Assembly (NCBI GenBank): GCA_964481885.1
Contig: CAYZUS010000001.1
Location: forward strand, 62,001-126,000
From: Fen731 sp964481885
GTDB taxonomy: Bacteria; Actinomycetota; Humimicrobiia; Humimicrobiales; Humimicrobiaceae
Length of the DNA stretch: 64,000 nt
Direction: 5' to 3'
Each line of letters starts with the position of its first letter. Position 1 is the first letter of the stretch. This document shows positions 60,786-64,000 of this stretch, piece by piece. The notes under the pieces were generated by a model. That model did no database searches. It was given only the letters and a program-made list of their open reading frames with translations, and had not been told where the DNA came from. The position numbers and the translations under genes are program-made.

Positions 60786-62879
60786 ATGTCAGGTGCAGAA
60801 AACAGCAATAAGAAAGTAATCGGACTCGTATCCGGAAACGGCTCAGGAAAAACATCACTGGCTGAGTGTTTTTTGTTTAACTCCGGAACGGTCAACAGAC
60901 TTGGTAAAATCGAATCCAAAAATACGGTTTCAGATTACAGCCCCATTGAAACCAGAAGAGGATTCAGCATAAGTTCGAGCATACTTCATTACAAGTGGAA
61001 AAACTCTGATATTAATTTTATAGACTCCCCGGGTTACATGGATTTTATAGGGCAGTCAATATCAACTTTAAAGGTGGTCGACGGCGTCGTTCTGGTGATT
61101 GATGCCAAATCAGGCCTACAGGCTGCAACTGAAAGAATCGTCGAATATCTGCAGCAGAATCCAAAACCAACCTTCTGTATTATAAACAAGCTGGACCAGG
61201 AAAACATTGACTTTTCAGCTTCAGTTGAGAATATAAAAGCAAATTTGGGCCTCAATCTTGTACCGATTACGATCCCTGCTGATGAAGGCGAAAAGTTTTC
61301 AAGCGTTATCGATCTTCTTCTAAACCAGCAATATAATTACAGTAATGCTTCCGGTCAGGGGCAGAAAACTGATGTCGAAGCTTCAAAAAAATCTGATGCT
61401 GAAACTTTCCATAACGGTCTTGTGGAATCAATCGTGGAAACAAATGATGAACTGTTAAACAAATATCTTGAGGGTGAAAAAATTGATTCATCAAGCATTA
61501 ATGACATATTAAAATCAGCTGTATTAAACTGCAAAGTTGTTCCAACATTCGCCGCTTCCTCCGGTAAAAACGTGGGAATAGACATTATTATGGATTACAT
61601 AAACAGCCTGATGCCTTCACCTCTGGAAATAAGCAGTGTCAAAACAAAAGAATTCGGCAAAGATACAGAAACAGAAATAGAATTAAAAGCATCTACTGAT
61701 GGCCCGGTGCTTGCATATGTATTCAAGACAATGGCAGATCCCTTTATTGGAAAGCTTTCAATATTCAGGATATTCTCCGGCACAATAAAGACAAATTCCA
61801 GTTACTGGATTTCAGGAGCAAAGACCAGCCATAAAGTCACAAGCATCTTCAGGCTTCAGGGCAAGGATCAGCAGGACGTTAATGAAGCAACATGTGGCGA
61901 CATTGTGGCAGTTTCCAAAATAATGGATATATCCAATGACGATACCATTTCATCCCCGGAAAAGCCTTTTGCCATAAACAGAACAGTTTACCCTAATCCG
62001 TCACTTCCAAAAGCCATTCTTCCTGTCAGCAAAGGTGACGAAGAAAAGATAAGCGGGGGGCTTTCCAGGCTTGTTGAGGAAGATCCGACATTAAAAATGG
62101 AGCTTAACACTGAAATTCACCAGAGCATAGTCTGGGGCATGGGTGATTTGCATCTCGCAATTATAAAAGAAAACTTAAAGGAAAAATTTGATATAGAAGT
62201 TACAATGAGGGCTCCGGATGTAGCCTACAAGGAAACAATACGAAAATCAATAAAAACAGAGTATAAATACAAAAAACAATCAGGTGGCAGGGGCCAGTAC
62301 GGCCATGTGCTTATTGAGCTCAGACCGCTAAAAAGCGGCGAAGGCTTTAAATTTGAAGACAGCGTTTTTGGCGGCGCCATACCTAAAAACTATATACCGG
62401 GCGTAGAAAAAGGTGTTCGAGAAGCAATGCTGTCAGGCATTCTTGCAGGATTTCAGGTTGTGGATATTGCTGTAAATCTTTACGATGGCTCATTTCATGC
62501 TGTTGACTCATCTGACATGGCATTTAAGATTGCCGGTTCAATGGCATTTAAAAAAGGTATGGCCGAAGCAACCCCTGTAATACTTGAACCTGTCATGGAG
62601 CTTGAAGTGACTATTCCTGAAAAATACATGGGTGATATAATAGGAGACATAAACGCCAAACGGGGCAAGATCATTACAATGATTCCGGAGGAAAACAAGA
62701 TGCAGGTAATCAGAGCCACCGTTCCGCAATCTGAATCTTTTAATTACTCTGTTGATTTAAAATCCATTTCTCAGGGAAGGGGCCAGTTCAGCCAGAAATT
62801 CTCACACTATGATGAACTTCCCGGGCTCCTTGCCCAGCCGCTGATCGAGAAAAAGAAAGAAGAAAAGGAAAAAGAATGA
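60786..62879 (+). CDS. elongation factor G-like translational GTPase
   Basis: 697 residues with the five-domain EF-G plan. G1 is SGNGSGKTSL (16-25), with Asn where EF-G has His; G3 is DSPGYMDF (80-87), with Tyr in place of the catalytic His of DTPGH; G4 NKLD at 132-135. Domain IV has RGQYGHVLIELRPL (RGQFGHV in EF-G) and domain V VTIPEKYMGDIIGDINAKRGKI. These changes are typical of the EF-G-like/FusA2 branch, not the main translocase. A polar stretch near 190-215 may be another insertion. ATG with AGGAGG 7 nt upstream. Role unclear; not a classical TetM-type protein. Confidence 0.93.
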   Translation: MSGAENSNKKVIGLVSGNGSGKTSLAECFLFNSGTVNRLGKIESKNTVSDYSPIETRRGFSISSSILHYKWKNSDINFIDSPGYMDFIGQSISTLKVVDGVVLVIDAKSGLQAATERIVEYLQQNPKPTFCIINKLDQENIDFSASVENIKANLGLNLVPITIPADEGEKFSSVIDLLLNQQYNYSNASGQGQKTDVEASKKSDAETFHNGLVESIVETNDELLNKYLEGEKIDSSSINDILKSAVLNCKVVPTFAASSGKNVGIDIIMDYINSLMPSPLEISSVKTKEFGKDTETEIELKASTDGPVLAYVFKTMADPFIGKLSIFRIFSGTIKTNSSYWISGAKTSHKVTSIFRLQGKDQQDVNEATCGDIVAVSKIMDISNDDTISSPEKPFAINRTVYPNPSLPKAILPVSKGDEEKISGGLSRLVEEDPTLKMELNTEIHQSIVWGMGDLHLAIIKENLKEKFDIEVTMRAPDVAYKETIRKSIKTEYKYKKQSGGRGQYGHVLIELRPLKSGEGFKFEDSVFGGAIPKNYIPGVEKGVREAMLSGILAGFQVVDIAVNLYDGSFHAVDSSDMAFKIAGSMAFKKGMAEATPVILEPVMELEVTIPEKYMGDIIGDINAKRGKIITMIPEENKMQVIRATVPQSESFNYSVDLKSISQGRGQFSQKFSHYDELPGLLAQPLIEKKKEEKEKE

Positions 62880-64000
62880 GAAAGAATTACAATAAGTATA
62901 CTTCAATAGCAGACAGGTTCCCTTTTATCATAGTAATTTTTGTGGTAGGACTTGCAATAGTTTTTTTAATGTTTTTCAGGACAAAGTTTCCTTTTCCTTT
63001 TTTCTCCGGGAAGGCCGCTGTTCAGACTCAGGAAACAACTGCTTATTCAATACTGATAGATTCACCAACAAGTGACCAGGTTTTTAACCTTGAAAACGAA
63101 AATGAAGCCATACCGATTTCTGTAAAATCCAAAGACAGCGAAAACCTGGACTACAAATTAAAACTCGTCCTTAACGGTGAAGAGACTATCAAGACTTTCA
63201 ACTCTCCTCCTTATGAATACAACTGGACCCCTGAAGGCGCAGGAGATTATAAACTTGTGGCAAACCTGGTAGATACCAGCGGCAAAATAATTGCAAGTTC
63301 AAATGAAGTGGCCTTTTCTGTAGAATACACCGGTGAAACGGCAGAGACTGTTGCGCGCAGCATGGATATAGAGACAAAAAAAACCGAAGCTCTTGACGCT
63401 TCTGAATACAGGACGCAAAACGGCTCGCCGATTTTTTCCTTTAAATGTTATACTCCGCCGGTAATTGACGGCAAGATTGACGAGTGGACACTTTATGACA
63501 AGGCGCAGATAGCCAACCCGACAATCAAGAAAGAAAACTTTACAAGCATTAAAGACTGTTCCGGCATAATTTATACATGCTGGGATGATACAAATTTTTA
63601 TTTTGCCGTGCAGGTTACCGATGATGTCTTTAACCAGATATATACCGGAAACCAGGTAAATAACGGTGACAGCGTTACTTTGGTTTTTGATACGGATCTT
63701 TCCGGTGACTTTAATATTCCTTTCTACAACAGTGATGATTCGCAGATGGATTTTTCACCGGGTAATTTTTCCGGAATCAAACCATCGCCTTTTATTTATT
63801 TTCCTTCAAAAACAGCAAAAGACATCGTAATCAAGTCATCACAGTTAAATCAGGGATGGATCATTGAAGCAAGTGTCCCGTGGGAAAACTTTGTAAGCTA
63901 TGGTCCGAAGGATTTGGATGTTCTGGGCTTTACGGCAACTATCTTTGATACTGATAACCAGGAATCAACTGAACTTGCAATGTCGTCTTCCCCGCAGTTT
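62876..64000 (+). CDS. membrane-anchored extracellular protein with CBM9-like domain, 3' end off the window
   Basis: 375 codons visible, continuing past the right edge. ATG overlaps the EF-G-like stop as ATGA. A positively charged N-terminus precedes one membrane helix (about 16-34), then a linker, an Ig/FN3-like region (about 55-150, YKLVANLVDTSGKIIASSN) and, from about 183, a CBM9/DOMON-like domain: PPVIDGKIDEWTLYDKA, CWDDTNFYFAVQVTDDVF, NGDSVTLVFDTD, GWIIEASVPWENF. Such domains bind sugars or haem or sit in surface proteins. The host enzyme or partner cannot be told from the visible part. Confidence 0.82.
   Translation, partial: MRKNYNKYTSIADRFPFIIVIFVVGLAIVFLMFFRTKFPFPFFSGKAAVQTQETTAYSILIDSPTSDQVFNLENENEAIPISVKSKDSENLDYKLKLVLNGEETIKTFNSPPYEYNWTPEGAGDYKLVANLVDTSGKIIASSNEVAFSVEYTGETAETVARSMDIETKKTEALDASEYRTQNGSPIFSFKCYTPPVIDGKIDEWTLYDKAQIANPTIKKENFTSIKDCSGIIYTCWDDTNFYFAVQVTDDVFNQIYTGNQVNNGDSVTLVFDTDLSGDFNIPFYNSDDSQMDFSPGNFSGIKPSPFIYFPSKTAKDIVIKSSQLNQGWIIEASVPWENFVSYGPKDLDVLGFTATIFDTDNQESTELAMSSSPQF

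Noticed and set aside
60786..62879. Tetracycline ribosomal protection protein.
   Set aside because: The sequence follows EF-G-like/FusA2 features and sits in a chromosomal housekeeping context without mobile genes.
1..64000. CRISPR arrays, insertion sequences, prophage, tRNA or rRNA genes.
   Set aside because: No regularly spaced repeats, transposase, phage genes or tRNA/rRNA signatures were seen by eye on either strand.

Overview
This is a 64 kb stretch of an AT-rich bacterial chromosome. Three runs of exactly 100 Ns show that it is a scaffolded draft, probably metagenome-derived. Nearly every gene reads on the minus strand; only the last two, from 60786, and two small RNA candidates read on the plus strand. 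The gene order points to an actinobacterial lineage despite the low GC. Read on the minus strand, pdxS-pdxT-yebC-ruvCAB-yajC-secD-secF-relA-MBL-hisS-aspS-alaS-ruvX-mltG-aroE-pilD-aroC-aroK-aroB-aroQ-pepQ-efp-nusB and tlyA-nadK-recN-pyrG-nudF-xerD-scpA-scpB-rluB-cmk follow the order familiar from Mycobacterium and its relatives. A deep low-GC actinobacterial group is my inference; no rRNA or other phylogenetic marker is present to settle it.

Layout from left to right. 1-5205: a partial radical SAM/DUF512 gene, then ispH-plsC-cmk-aroA-tyrA. 5206-6296: a 1.1 kb spacer holding two tandem plus-strand non-coding RNA candidates, each with a near-consensus promoter and a terminator. 6297-10533: ltaE, rluB, scpB, scpA, trpS. 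10773-14450: xerD, nudF, an M20 peptidase and a DUF1461 membrane protein, interrupted by N gaps. 14611-26588: pyrG, recN, nadK, tlyA, ispA, nusB, efp, pepQ, aroQBKC, preceded by a structured leader. 27102-31851: pilD, aroE, acyP, a P-type ATPase. 32180-36137: U32 protein, O-methyltransferase, mltG, ruvX. 36134-45322: alaS, aspS, hisS, a metallo-hydrolase, relA. 45692-50478: recJ, secF, secD, yajC. 50588-56458: tgt, queA, ruvB, ruvA, ruvC, yebC. 56746-60587: pdxT, pdxS, htpX, lemA. 60786-64000: an EF-G-like GTPase and a partial membrane-anchored CBM9-like protein.

The genes are mostly housekeeping. Six of the seven shikimate steps (aroB, aroQ, aroE, aroK, aroA, aroC) plus tyrA lie here; only DAHP synthase is missing. 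Other themes are translation (four tRNA synthetases, EF-P, an EF-G paralogue), tRNA modification (tgt/queA and a possible mo5U pair), Holliday junction processing (ruvABC), Sec export (secDF, yajC), chromosome segregation (scpAB, xerD) and PLP synthesis (pdxST).

The main novelty is twofold. First, the RNA pair at 5624-6121: the two copies share a 43-nt identical core and a fold in which a four-way junction doubles as the terminator, and I cannot match them to a known family. Second, many universally conserved enzymes here carry in-frame, polar, low-complexity insertions or N-terminal extensions (RecJ, the O-methyltransferase, Tgt, PdxT, AlaS, AroB, RelA, RuvB). In RecJ the insert is a perfect-period 84-bp tandem repeat. 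Smaller oddities are a lipoprotein-type YajC, a DUF1461 gene lacking a normal start codon, and a possible attenuator-like leader before aroC.
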